Shown: positions 22,570 to 35,126 of the stretch, piece after piece
Position numbering within the stretch: the stretch's first letter is position 1
How the letters are laid out: every line of letters begins with the position of its first letter
From: Smittia aterrima
Lineage: Eukaryota > Arthropoda > Insecta > Diptera > Chironomidae
Assembly (NCBI GenBank): GCA_033063855.1
Contig: CP093829.1
Span: 12,555,537-12,619,536, forward strand
Reading direction: 5' to 3'
DNA: 64,000 nt
Made by a program: the position numbers and the translations under genes
Notes under the pieces: model-generated
What the model saw: only the letters and a program-made list of their open reading frames with translations
Told to the model about the DNA's origin: nothing
Databases searched by the model: none

Positions 22570-25500
22570 TATAAACCTGACTTATGATCGAAATAAAGTT
22601 AAAGATTTTTCTAAAACTTGTTATCTTGACGAGAATCACTGAATTAGAATTTTACCTTGCAATTTGAAACAGGAAACAAAGAAAATTTTACTGCTACAGC
22701 TATTTCACTAGTTAACAGCAATTAGAACAATTTAGTCGGATGTTTACTTGTTCAATAATGCAATTAGCAGTATCCAATCACAGATACACTCCAAATCAAT
22801 AATAATTTTAAATTCAATGATTCATCAAAACAAACTCGCAATGGTTTATTGAAAACGTCTTCTTTCAATTCAAAGCTATGAAAAGTCGCGAGCTAGAAGG
22901 CTCTGAGAAAATTTATGAAGTTAACCGTGCAATCTACGCAATGCCAATAAAAGTCATTAAGATTGCTGTCGATTTAAGTCACGAGGCTTTCTAGATTCTA
23001 AAGAATAAATAATTTTCCTCGTTTCATCAGAAATTAAGTCAAGTGAAGTCATAAGGGATTGCAGGCTTATCATCGCTTATGATTTCATAATTTAAATAAA
23101 GTCAATTCGTCAATGAATCGAAAAAAAAGAACACTTGCTTTGCTTCAACTTTGTCCATTAATCACTTTTACAGCTTTAAGGATTTTTCCATTAAAAACAA
23201 TGTCGTCGATTTATAGGAACAAACTACCTTTAAGGAAAAACTGCCGTTTGTCAATAGATTGGAAATACTGTCACAAGAAAATTTCTATGCATTCGTCTCT
23301 AATGAGACAAAAGTGATTTCAAAGCATGTCACTACTTAACTCAGCAAACCACATCATTTGAGTGTTAAGCTTGCTATTAGTAACTTCAAGTCACTTTAAC
23401 TCTGACCGACTAATTGTAATCCTCGTATCTACATCGTCTACAATTCGCACATGCCAATTTAAGTGCGAAACAACAAAAAAAAACTAAATCGAGATTTCGC
23501 GAAGCATAGAGCAAAATCAAACGCTGTTTTAAAGTTCATAGCCACAATGAACTTGACATATTTTCATTGTCTCAAGAGAGGCGAGTGATTCGTGAAAAAC
23601 CAAGTCATGAGTCATTACTCGGCCACTTTTGCATGCGCCGCTAATTAGAATGCGAAAAGATAAAACAGGAAAACGCGTCAAAATTAACAATACGCAAAGT
23701 GTCATTATGAGAAAAACATTAGTAAAATCGTTGAACTCCGATGAGAAGTCCTTGGAGGCATGCAGCGAAAGCCTTCAATGTCAGTGACTGTCATAAAACT
23801 TTAGAGTGTGAATTAAATGAGAATTCGTGTAACTCGCGAATAATTTCTTTTGTGAGCTTTCAAATGTTCGCGAGCCGCCTGGCGTTTCTTGTTTATTTCA
23901 AGGAGAAAAAGGAATCTCTTGCTAATGGGAAATCCATGGAAATCGTCTTCGTTTTATGATTCGCCTGTCAAAGCCTGAGGGCATGAATAGCGATCGCCTT
24001 GAGTTGCCGAGCCTGTCAATCCAACTTCCTACAGCTGGTGCGATGCGATCAGAAATAAACAGCAATCTCGTCGTCACATGTATCGTGAGTCTCGAGACGG
24101 CGAAAATATCTTGCTGCCATTAAGATTGAAAGTATTCTCGCTCATGCGTTTGCATTTCAAGTTTACCAAATGAATGTCGAGTCGATTCGATTCAATTTCC
24201 AGCGAAACTATTCTAGCAAACGATTCTAAAATTAACTTTTCTTTTACAATTTGTGAATAACAAAGTTGAAGAGCGGTCAAGTGCCCGCGTGAGGCTGAAT
24301 CGCTGTTTGTTTACAACTACGCGACGTGCTTAGTTAATCGCGCCGACAAACCAGTCACCGAGCTAGTGAGAGAGGAAAGAGAAGAAAACGCAGCTTGAAA
24401 TTTCCTTGTACGCGAATTCATGATTCCAGTGACATTGATTTTGAATCGAATTCTAGAAGCTTGCAAAGGTCGTTTCCTGCTTTATCAATGCTAAGGTGTC
24501 CTCAAAAAATTTCTCTCGTTGACTTGATTGCTCGTAAATATGGAAATGCACAAGTGCGATTTACTCGACAATAATCTCAGCTTACATCATTTCATTTAAT
24601 TAAGCGATGAATCGCCTTTATTTATCAACAAGCCGGTAAAGTTTTGAGTGAAAATCCAATCAAAATTATTAATTGCCAGATATTTTTTACGATTCTTCGA
24701 AAGATATTTAATTGCAAAGGCTCGAAGCTATTATCGATCCATAAAAGGTTTCGGTTGTGGCAAAGGACAGAAATAGATTCGGAGTAAGTACAGGACGAAG
24801 GCTGAGAAAAAGTTTCTCAGTTGAAGGTTAGAAAAAAGTGTAAGTTCTTGCATGGAAACTCAATTGTCATTGAACTTTACTGATCGTCGTCTCTGCAATG
24901 GTTCAAGAGAATCTCGTGTAATTAATCTCACAATTGATAAGTTTAATGAAGATTAATGAAGCAATTCATTGTAACATCCGATTTCCGAATCGAGATTTCA
25001 GGTCCGCAAAATGCAATCTTCGACCTCGAACAGACGCGATCAACGGCTCACTAACACATCCTATAGCTCCCGTGTTCTATTTTTCTCACACGCAAATCGA
25101 GACTTTTTCCAAGCGTCAAGATCAAATATCAACCCTGATACAAGTTTAAAATTTTAAAATCTTTTCTCATTTCTAATTTGCAGAGCAAGTGAAAAGTATG
25201 AACTTGAATTTTCGTCAACGATCATTATACGAATGGGAAGATATTCGTGACATCAACACACAACTGCACAGCTTCACTCGAACGTTGCTGATGTTAGGAT
25301 AGGTCGAGGTTCTTCCGTGAAAACGTAAATAAATAACGAGCGAGCCATATTAACGAGCGGGAGAGAATTTACATTTTTTATCGCCGGGAAGGAAACTTTG
25401 TTACTGAAGGCAAAAGCAACAATTAAACGAAACCAGATTAAAAATGTTTTTGCATTGTTTACATTAAAATTTCCCACTCGCGAAAGGTCCATGAAATACA

Positions 25501-28500
25501 TTCCTTATCACTTTCATTTGATAGCGGAAAACAGTTTTATTGGTCACGTTTTATTGGTTTAAATTAATGGGGAAAATCATAAGTTACAGAAAACTCTTTG
25601 AATAAATAATAGAAGGAGACTTAAAAAAGATCTTTTGTTTTTTCATTGATCACTCAGCTCACGTACGATCGCCGCTAATAAATCAAATCTTTCATACCCT
25701 GCAAACCAAACACATTTGCAAAGCTTTCGTTTTCAAAATATTTCGCGCAGTTTGAAATTGGGTCAAGTTCGTTCTTTCGTTTATTTGCGCACGTTTCGCG
25801 TATGAAAAAGTCGTCGCTTTTTTGCTCGATTAATCTGTTTGTAGTGGAATAAAAGATCTGTTTTGAATGACTTGGAGTGTCTGCTGTGAATTGACTAAGG
25901 CGTGAAATGAAGCTGAGGTTTTTATATGCAATCCGATCTGATCGAGTGTGATCATGGATCAGATCAAGACCCTTTGAGTCGCTAATTTAATCGGAAAGAT
26001 CAAATATTTTAATTCCAAAATCATATAGGAAACTTTTGCGATGAAGGATGTGATTGTACGTGAGATGAATAGATCAACCGCTTAGTTCAAACTTCACTAG
26101 ATCAAACCTTCTGCTACATACTCAATACGCAAGCTTTGCAAGTTTCGCGATCCCTCGTTTGTATCTCTCGTAAAGTCTAAAATGTCATTGACATGAATGT
26201 TTGAAAGGAAAAATGAATTTCGAATGATATTTCGCAAATCATAAATTGTTTTACTCTCGCAGACGTTTGTGTCCGTTTTGCGGACAGTAGTTCTGTTATT
26301 TGTTTCAAGCTTTTTTTTTTCAAGATTAAACGATCATCGAATTCTGCGGGTTAAGTAAACTTGACATTAAAGCACCTTCATTTTAATAGATTTTAAGTCG
26401 AAGAGACAATGATTTATGCAAGTCAAGATGGATCTTCAAATGTAATTTTTACTCAATCGAGAACTCTATAAAATTGCAGGCACAACGACTTGACATTGCT
26501 CTAAAAACATTTCCATGTAAAAATCATTTTTCATCGCGAGTGAATGTGCGAAAAGCCCATGAGATTTATTACGTTTAGTCAGCAGCTTAGAATATCCTGC
26601 AATGTTTGCATCATCGTCGATCAAGTTCCGAGTGAAACTAACAAAGCGACGCTTTGCAATGAACAAGATATTTCTTGATAAATTTATTCAACTAGACTTT
26701 TGGATTAAAAGCTTTGAACGAGACTTGTCAAACGCATAATGACTTCATTCGGCGGTCTCTTTCCACACATACTCGCTCTTTTATCCCCTAAGGCTGGGAG
26801 CGATTTTTTGTCATTGAAACGTCTCGACGATCATGCTTGTTGTTTCACTCATAAATCGCTGCCTCTCTCTCAAGACACATCACTCAAAAGTTAACGAAAA
26901 TAAAGCAGAAATTTCATTGATTGCGATCACTGTCAACGATCTCCGATGGATTGCGATTAAGTTCCGAGGGCTGACGTCTCGAACCCTGAAGTTGCATTAT
27001 CAAATCAATTTTCAACAAGCAGATCGGTTCGGCTTAATGACCTGGGAGCAAGGTCGGCGATCTTTTCAAGGTGCGTCGCATTCAAGACACTTTTATGGTC
27101 TTAGAGAGAGAGAGAGACGTTTAAAAAACACAATTAATTCCATTTTGTTGTTTAATATTCGACTCACGAAGCTTTGAAGGGCCTGAAGCTCTTTGGTGTC
27201 AAATCAGTTCCTCGTTTAAACACCTAAACATTTTAATTAAGGGAACTAAGCTTTATAATTGAATTGTTTCACATCGCGTGACCCACAGAAACTCTCGACT
27301 TGTCTACACTCTCGTGATCTTAATTTATCAATTTTGACAATTTATGAGATTCATCTGTCAATCATCATGAAGCTGCTCGCATGCGGCCTTGCCAGATACA
27401 TTTTACACTTCGCTGTAATGAAATGCTTGCAATGTCATTGAATTTTGATCTCTTAATCGCGCTGGCTTGCTTGCTTATGTCTTATCGAGTCCTCGAGCCA
27501 ACAATCCTTGAGAATTCTGCTGTTCAAATTGATAACAAATTGTTTCTCGTGCGTAGTTGAATGTAAGCATGTAGTCGTTATCACACTGAACCAATGTAGC
27601 ATTGAAAGGGCAAGCATCTCGCGCAAAATAAAAGCAAAACTTCATTTGTGGAATGAGAAGAAGACGAGATATTTAATTAAGTTTAATTTATCGAACTTCG
27701 CTTCTCGACATTCAGAACTTTAGTCTTGACCATTTAACAGCAATCTTTTCCATATCAAGATCTAGGTGTATCTCCCAACTCTAGAGAGAGAAACAATGTA
27801 TAACTAAGTGTTATCATCATACTCTTCGAACGTGAGTCAACAGTTGTGTAACTATCAAGTGTTTGAGCATAGGCAAAAGAATTTTGGCCTCAACCTGTCT
27901 GTTTTTAACATAAATAGCTCCGATCATTCTATTAAACCTTAAATCACAAGAAGTTGACACAAACTTTGAAACTTTGTGCTACAAATTAACTTTTCCATTC
28001 AGCGCTGATCTCAATATGGATAGAAAAGTTTATTTTGTGGGAAAATATATTAATTTGTTAATATCAAAATATTTTTACTACAAGCAACTTCATCAGATCA
28101 ATTTTCCCTTTTTAAACCGATCATGCGATCTGTGTTTCAGTCAGCTCAAGATCTCTTCTCTAGAATTCAAAACATGAATATCAAGTTCACTGCGAAAGTT
28201 TTCTTAAGAACTTTTCCGGTTTTTCTCTTGTTGCAGTTTCATTGCCCTCTTGAAACGAGATTGCACAACGAAACAGAATCTGCTTTGCTTGGTGACTTAA
28301 GCAGTCTTTGCACGCCGTAGAGTTTTCTCTTTTATTTTCTGTTTACACTCGAACATAAAGACTGTGAGAAATGAGGCAGCAAGAGAATTTAAATTTAATT
28401 GCTTCGAGAGTACAAACTGGCGGACCAGAAGTTAATTGCGGAAAGTGAAACCTTCAACTTGTTTCAACGTCGAGTTTATCGAAATTATTTGATTATTTAG

Positions 28501-30235
28501 CTGCTTCTTGAAGAAATTCTCAGCTGATATCGAATTTTATCAACGAAAGAGAACGCTCAATATTAATTAAACTTTATTGAGGCCAAAAAAAAAGCTGAAC
28601 GTGAAGTGCAAACAAGTTGACTCATCTCAAAAGAATAAATTCCAGCGACGTCCTCGAAACTCTTTCAAACAGAATTTTTTTTTCTATAGAAAACTTTTCT
28701 TTTGCAAGTTCGAACTGTTTTTCAATTGACGATCGTCTACGGATCTTGTTTGATCAGTTGTTATTCATCTGACGCATGATCCCCTCAAGAATTTCATTCT
28801 CTGTTTCCATGTGAAACTGACGAGAAAGAAGAATTGATTGCTGCTTGTCAATTACGGCAATCGTTGAGAATGAAAACTTCATGAAAGAAAGTTTACCTTG
28901 AAACTTCTTTGTTTAGAATTTTATAATCATTGCTATGAAATCTTTTCCCAACTCGCTGCTACTGCTCGGACGACAGTCACGAGAGAACGAATAAAACATC
29001 ATTCCTTTCGTTTTTTCTCCCCCCGCTGTCTCTCGCGATTGCTTAGAAATGCACAGTTTGAACTTGAAAATATTTTTAGACTTCAATAACGGTGCACTTA
29101 CTTGCAGCAAACTTCCGTTTTCGTTCTACGCTGTTCGCTCAATGCTAACACGATATTCTTTCCGGAAGAACATTGAAAAGTTGAGAGAAAAACAAAATGA
29201 GCTCCGAATAATTGCAGCTTTTGTCGTCGCTCGATCGCTATTTTCAGTTTTTTTACAAACAACCGTTAGATTCCCATCGTAATTAGTAGTAAGATTTGCT
29301 TAAATCTGAAATCGTTTCATTTCGTCTGTAACGCGAACAAAAAAATTGAGGGGGATTTCAAATAGAGACCTTAAGGTGGATGGAGAACAGACTTAAACTG
29401 GCGTCACACCACCCAACCAAACCTAATTGAAAAGATTTTTCGCTCAACTTTCAGTTGCATCACTTTACACGTCGATGTTGGTGTTTGGCGCTGCATCAAT
29501 GAACGTGAACTTGAATACACAACGGCGCTTTCTTGTGTTGGAAAGATCTGCTGCAAGCAATCGATGTTTATGCGAGTTAATGATAGATCTTGAATGACTA
29601 TGAACGCACAATGATGACCTAATTGACACGACAACTTTTTCGATTCATAATTGAATTAAAGTCGCCGTAACAAACATCGTCGATTATAATTCGAGATTGA
29701 ATAACCATATCAGGCGACGAAATGTTATGCAAACTTGTGTTGAGTGTCATCAGAAAGTTCTAACGAATTGCGTTGCAAGAAAATAAACATTTTTAATCCA
29801 AGAAGCCTTATCGAGCTTTCGCTTTTCTGATTCAACCTAAAAGGCGATTATTCTTTGCCTGTGGCTTCAAATAAAAGCAAAAACTTGCAAAACCTGAAAA
29901 AGATTCTTTAACTAAAAAGATTCATTTCTCATCTTAAGCGAAAACATTTTCCTCATTCGCTTCAAAGTTAATAAAATGAAAGAAACTTAAGCAGACATAA
30001 AAGTGTTTGCGAGTCTTACACAACCAAAGTATCGTCATCGGCTTAGTCTATGCTTAAAGCTTTTCGTTGCATTTATGCTTCACCAACACTCGAGCGATCT
30101 GCTGTCATGCAAAAACTTTTTTTTTCGAGTTTACATTCAAGCAACACAAGCTCACTTGATCGCGAAATAAGTTGAGCGTGTGAGCGAGCCGACGACAAAT
30201 ATTCATAGAGCAAACGAGGTGGTGGGAGCTCGACG
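22570..30235. other. gene-poor 7.7-kb block
   Basis: AT-rich DNA between Vps28 and the LARP6-like gene, which are divergent. Open frames are short, and none shows signal peptides with a splice context, domain motifs or repeats. No tRNA-like or mobile element sequence was recognised. It could be intergenic regulatory DNA or hold upstream non-coding exons. A short GA run (GAGAGAGAGAGAGA) lies near 27103. Confidence 0.45.
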
Positions 30236-30272
30236 TATAAAACCGGCGTGTAAATTAAATATAATTTCAGTC
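30236..30272 (+). promoter_or_regulatory. TATA box plus initiator of the LARP6-like gene
   Basis: TATAAAA at 30236-30242 is followed by the arthropod initiator TCAGTC at 30267-30272. The A at 30269 lies 33 bp from the first T of the TATA box, the standard spacing. If this is the start site and the leader is unspliced, the 5' UTR would be about 800 nt. Confidence 0.65.
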
Positions 30273-31072
30273 TATCAGCAACTCTAAGTGTACTTATTTC
30301 TCACATGACCAACTGACAGTGAACTAGAGAAAAAGAAAAGTCAAACCTCATTCGCCCTTTAATATCAAAAAGTTTTATGTGGATTTGAAAGAACATTTTC
30401 TTCACGATTGTGATTATTCTCGTGCGTGTTTAACGATAAGAAACTATCCATTGAAGAGAATCGAGTTCAGCTAGGTCCTACAGCAAGTGGCAGTAGCTGT
30501 TACGATCAACAAATTTTAAGAAAAAAAAGAAGTTTCTGAAGACAAAAGTGAATCACGTTCATCGACCCGCACGCTTAGAGGAAAAAATATTAAATCCAAA
30601 TAGGAATTTCTATCCGAACAAAAGCAAAATTTCTTCTTCTTCCACTTCGCGATTGCATGAAACTGTTTCAATTTCGCTAACAGCGTTAAAGCAGCGTTTA
30701 ATTCGGATTTGTGTTTTGTGAAAGTACTTTGAATACTTCGCCTCGTTTGCCAACATTAAAAAAAAACTATTTCGACGGAAAGAAATTGATGAAGTCAGCA
30801 ACAGCGTGTGTGTGGTTGAGCATAAAACAAATCATAAACGAGTCGGAACAAACAGAAATAAATTTTTTAACCGTGATAATTGGCTGTGCAGTTTAATTTA
30901 TAGTTGAACATTTGCGATCGCAAGGGCTCCGTAACGAGCCTTAGACTTAAACAGAGTCGGTTTGAGTGTGCATGATAAATTATTGCCATAAGGAGAAAGA
31001 GAAGAATTCGCAGCAATTGAAGTGAACTTACTTAAGACAGATACACAAGTAAAGCCAGAGAGAGAGATAAAT

Positions 31073-33484
31073 ATGTCTGAAGATAAAAGCAAAATGAATA
31101 CATTGACATCGGAGGAGGCAGCGAGCAGCTACGCTCTGAATGAGTCGTCGACTGCGGTTGGCATTGAAACGCAAAGTGTTTTAGAAGCGAACGAAAGTGA
31201 AAGCAACTGCGAATTGCCAGCAAGCTCGAGTAATGAATTTGGTTCTCTTCAACTTCTTGAGCCATCGACGTTAGGAGATTTTGATTCAGGTGAAGTGTCG
31301 CTTGATTCAATTGATAACTCGGGAGATGAAGGCATCGGAGACATAATGGATGAGCCTGAAGGTTCATCGACCTTAAACCGAGAGGTTCCGATTCCGCCTC
31401 CAAGACCATCAATGTCGAGTGCTCTTGAAAGATTCCAGTCGATCAATCTTCAACCAAAAATCAAGGTTGCAGTTGCCGACGAGATGATGCTGCCGGAAGA
31501 AGTTAAAGCGGAGCTCGAGGAAGAGAACAGCGCTGACACGTTGTCACCTCTGATGATGGACAATCACGTTTACATAGAGCACTGTGAGATGTTGAAGAAT
31601 GCAGCTCTAAATGTTCACGACGACAGTTTTGAAGATGAAAACTTCGAGGTTGAGATGGGGGGTAGTGAATCTCACGATGAAATCATCTCAACAACAAAGC
31701 GAACTAGTGATTCGTTAAGCTCTACCGACAGCGAAGTCTATGAAATTAAGAAAACAGAAAGCGCATCGAAAAATGAGCAAAACTCACGTCAAATCGATCA
31801 ATATGATTACCGCAACATGTCGTCCGATGAAAATAACAAAGATTCCGGTTGCGATGGGATTAACAAGAGCGGCAGTGACGATGATCAGCCGATTGAAATT
31901 CCCGATGACGAATTCTGTGAAAAGATAGTGGAGCAAGTCGAGTTTTATTTCTCCGACGAAAGTCTTCTCAAGGACGCCTTCTTATTGAAACACGTTCGTC
32001 GCAATAAAGAAGGATTCGTGAGTTTGAAATTGGTTTCCAGCTTTAAGAGAGTTCGCGCCCTCGTTAAAGATTGGAGGGTTGTTGGCGTTGCGATAAAACG
32101 CAAGAGCAAGAAAATCGAACTTAACGACATTGAAACAAAAATTCGGCGAGTTGAGTCTTTGCCTTTATACGATGAAACAACTCCATCGCGAACTGTTGTC
32201 GCAACCAACCTTCCATTCGATAAGTTAACAATAGAGAAAGTTTCTGATATCTTTTCTAAATGTGGGGAGATCGCTTTGGTAAGAATTCTTCGTCCGAATT
32301 GTCCAATCCCCGCTGATGTTCGTCAATTTGTTAATAAACATCCTGAGCTTCAACAAAACGAATGCGCACTTGTTGAGTTTGTTGAATCGGCTTCAGCTCG
32401 TAGAGCTCAACAAATGGACGACTTGATTGTTTTTGAGCTCGTGCTGCCAAAGAAAAAGACAGGCAAGAAAGCCACGAACGTGACAAAGATGATTGAGAGC
32501 TACAAGTACAACTCGGAGAGTGAAAATGAACGAAGTCGCGGTGGAGAAAACATCATCAACAACAATCGTTTCCACTTGAAGCGAAACATTTCCGGACCAA
32601 ACTTTGCACGGCCTGAGTGCCAAGCTGGTTATCAGTATTCAACATCGCCTCGTAAGATGTCACTTGGCAATGAGAACGCAAATGTTTACACTCCGCCGTT
32701 CAACAGCTTCCAACCACAGCAGCAGTACTACGAGATTCCACCACGTCGTATGAGCAATGTTTGTTCACCAATACCAATCATGAACGACCGCAAGTACTCA
32801 AACTGCTCAGATGGATATTCCAGCTGCTCGGATGTACTTTCACGTCGGCAATCTGTCGGTTCTGATCTGCAGAGACGTCTCTCTAATTGCTCAGATATGC
32901 AAGGACCATCATCACCCCAATCACGAAGATCGTCGATGACATGTTCGGATCATTGCTCATGTGGATCTCGACGCATTTCACAGTACTCGAATGACTCATA
33001 TCGACGTATGTCGAATGGTTCAGTTAGTGACTTCCCTCGAAAGTTTTCTAACGGATCTGCAGGCTTCGTTGAACGCAAATATTCCAGTGCTTCCACCTCC
33101 AACCAACCCGATGCCCGTCGCATTTCATTCGATACCGGTTACGATCGAAAAATCTCGTCTGGATCGTTAAACTACGAGCGGAAATATTCCAACGGGTTTG
33201 ATCCATTGAGAAAACTTTCGCAAACAAGCGATCATTACATAAACGGAAGAAAGATTTCAACTGATTCTGGTTACGACCGTCGTATGTCGATCAATTCGAT
33301 TACTTACGATAATGAGAATCCAATTATGAGATCACGTGGAAACAGTTTGGTTTGTCCAAATCATCCCAGTAACGAACCATTGATCAGAAAACCACTCGGA
33401 CCAGATCCAGAAGGTGGAAAAGGTTTTGCATCACGTACTCGTAAGTTTGGTGTCGCCGTCACGCCAAGCGTCATCTCGTCTTAG
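31073..33484 (+). CDS. La-related protein 6 type RNA-binding protein (achilles-like)
   Basis: Single coding exon, 803 aa from the ATG at 31073; the frame stays open further upstream without another ATG. The acidic, Ser/Glu-rich N terminus (1-275) is disordered. The La motif covers about 278-358 (FCEKIVEQVEFYFSDESL, then GFVSLKLVSSFKRVRALVKD). An RRM covers about 372-470 (RTVVATNLPFDKLTIEKVSD). The C terminus ends with PLGPDPEGGKGF, resembling the SUZ-C/LSA motif of LARP6. Between these, about 523-740, at least 16 copies of R-[R/K]-x-S occur. LARP6 proteins bind structured mRNA elements and regulate translation. The Drosophila relative is achilles; orthology here is inferred. Confidence 0.88.
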   Translation: MSEDKSKMNTLTSEEAASSYALNESSTAVGIETQSVLEANESESNCELPASSSNEFGSLQLLEPSTLGDFDSGEVSLDSIDNSGDEGIGDIMDEPEGSSTLNREVPIPPPRPSMSSALERFQSINLQPKIKVAVADEMMLPEEVKAELEEENSADTLSPLMMDNHVYIEHCEMLKNAALNVHDDSFEDENFEVEMGGSESHDEIISTTKRTSDSLSSTDSEVYEIKKTESASKNEQNSRQIDQYDYRNMSSDENNKDSGCDGINKSGSDDDQPIEIPDDEFCEKIVEQVEFYFSDESLLKDAFLLKHVRRNKEGFVSLKLVSSFKRVRALVKDWRVVGVAIKRKSKKIELNDIETKIRRVESLPLYDETTPSRTVVATNLPFDKLTIEKVSDIFSKCGEIALVRILRPNCPIPADVRQFVNKHPELQQNECALVEFVESASARRAQQMDDLIVFELVLPKKKTGKKATNVTKMIESYKYNSESENERSRGGENIINNNRFHLKRNISGPNFARPECQAGYQYSTSPRKMSLGNENANVYTPPFNSFQPQQQYYEIPPRRMSNVCSPIPIMNDRKYSNCSDGYSSCSDVLSRRQSVGSDLQRRLSNCSDMQGPSSPQSRRSSMTCSDHCSCGSRRISQYSNDSYRRMSNGSVSDFPRKFSNGSAGFVERKYSSASTSNQPDARRISFDTGYDRKISSGSLNYERKYSNGFDPLRKLSQTSDHYINGRKISTDSGYDRRMSINSITYDNENPIMRSRGNSLVCPNHPSNEPLIRKPLGPDPEGGKGFASRTRKFGVAVTPSVISS

Positions 33485-35126
33485 ATTAATTAGCAATAAA
33501 TTGAATTAGTCTTTAAGAGTTTTTTTATTTCTATTTGATCGAGAGAGAGAGCGAGAGAACTGTCGCAATAAGCTAAAATGTGATTGTTATTTAATTGAAA
33601 GTGTTGAAACGTTCGAGCGACAAAGTTCTTCAACCTTTTGCGTCATTCTTATCACAACAAGTTCTCTTTCGAAACTTTGATTTTTATTGAGCCATTTAGA
33701 TCGTAACAAGAAATTTTTTAATTGTAAATCACTTTTTTCGAATGAACCAGAAAATCGCATAAAAAAACTAAGCGAAATGAAAATGCGTTTGAAGTTGGAG
33801 CAGAAGTTGAAGTGCAGTTCATTCAATCACAAAATGAAACTTTTTTTCGATGAAAACTCTTTTTTTTTTGAGATGTTGAAGCGTTTGTTGAAGCGTGGAA
33901 GAAACTCGTAGGAATTAGGCGAAACATTTTTCAACATCACTCGAATAGAAATTACGCTCAGTGTAGAGGCTAAATTGCAAGTTTTATCAGGAGCTTAATG
34001 AGATTGAATTAGCGTTTAGTTAATGATTAAGAAAGTTATTTTTTGTAAATTATAAACTTTTGAGTTTCTTAAAACTTAAAACTGTGTAAAATCTGTGCCG
34101 AATTAGAAGGAAAACCCTCGTCTGACGACTTCTTCGAGAGTTGGGAGCCGAAGCGAGAGAGTCATTTACTAAATGTCGAGGGTTCGTGGGCTGTAAATTA
34201 TTAAACAATATTTAGTGCTGGGAGCAATGCAACTGCGTAAAGTTAAGTGGAAAATGCAAAAGCTGACGATGCTTGCACCATCCAAGTTGTCAAATTATTT
34301 ATTGTCGAAAAATTGATTTAAGAATTTTGATGTTTATCGATTTTATTATCATCTAATCAGTTTTGAGAACTTGAAGTTCTGAACTTCAATCGTAAAATGA
34401 ATTAACACTTTAGCTGTTAAGACATTTCTGTATCAATTTGTAATTGAAAGTTAAGTTGTATCTTTATTGTTTCTAGTTAACAACAAAATATGACAATAAA
34501 CTTGAGAAAATGATTTGTTTGCGTTTTGACCTCGAACAGTGGATAAGGCTCTTGCATATTTTTTTATTTCAGCTCATTGTTCTCCGCCTTACAATATAAC
34601 ATCCTTGAATCGACTATATATGGGAAAGTCCTTCTCGACATTTCTTCCGCTAAAATCAATCAAACTATGAGTACGTCCAAGTGTAAGTAATTAAATTAAA
34701 GAGTCCATGCTGACATCATTTACATTTCTATGAGCTAATTAGATTTCTATAATCGATCTAATAAATTTATTACATTGCGTGTGGTAATTTAAGCGAGTTC
34801 GCAAATTTCACGAAATAAAATCATGATGCGACGGTGATCATGATAGAAAACTCCTTAGAAGTAGATTGGCAACTTGTTATTGGGACATAGGAGAAAATTT
34901 GCTTAATTTTTGACTTGTTTCATAAAAAGCTTTTTCTAGAAAAGCTCTCTCGATCAACCAAGTGAAGTCGACAGCTAATGATTTTGAATTTAACCGCAAA
35001 ATGAGTCTATTTTCGTTTTCTCGCTTTACGTAGTGAAAAAAAAACTAACAAAAATAAAGCTAACATATGATATTTATGTAGAACTTATGTCGACTTATGC
35101 CCTCAACAAACCAACATGTAGAAATT
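33485..35126. other. intergenic between LARP6-like and MFSD12-like genes (convergent)
   Basis: Contains the LARP6-like 3' UTR at its left end. No protein family was recognised. At 34615-34621 TATATAT precedes an ATG at 34667 that runs six bases short of six codons into a GTAAGT donor (34683), which could be a small first exon, but no partner exon was found. Confidence 0.4.

Noticed and set aside
31022..31072. Upstream extension of the LARP6-like frame
   Set aside because: The frame opens with GTG at 31022, not ATG; the first ATG is at 31073, so the extension is treated as 5' UTR.
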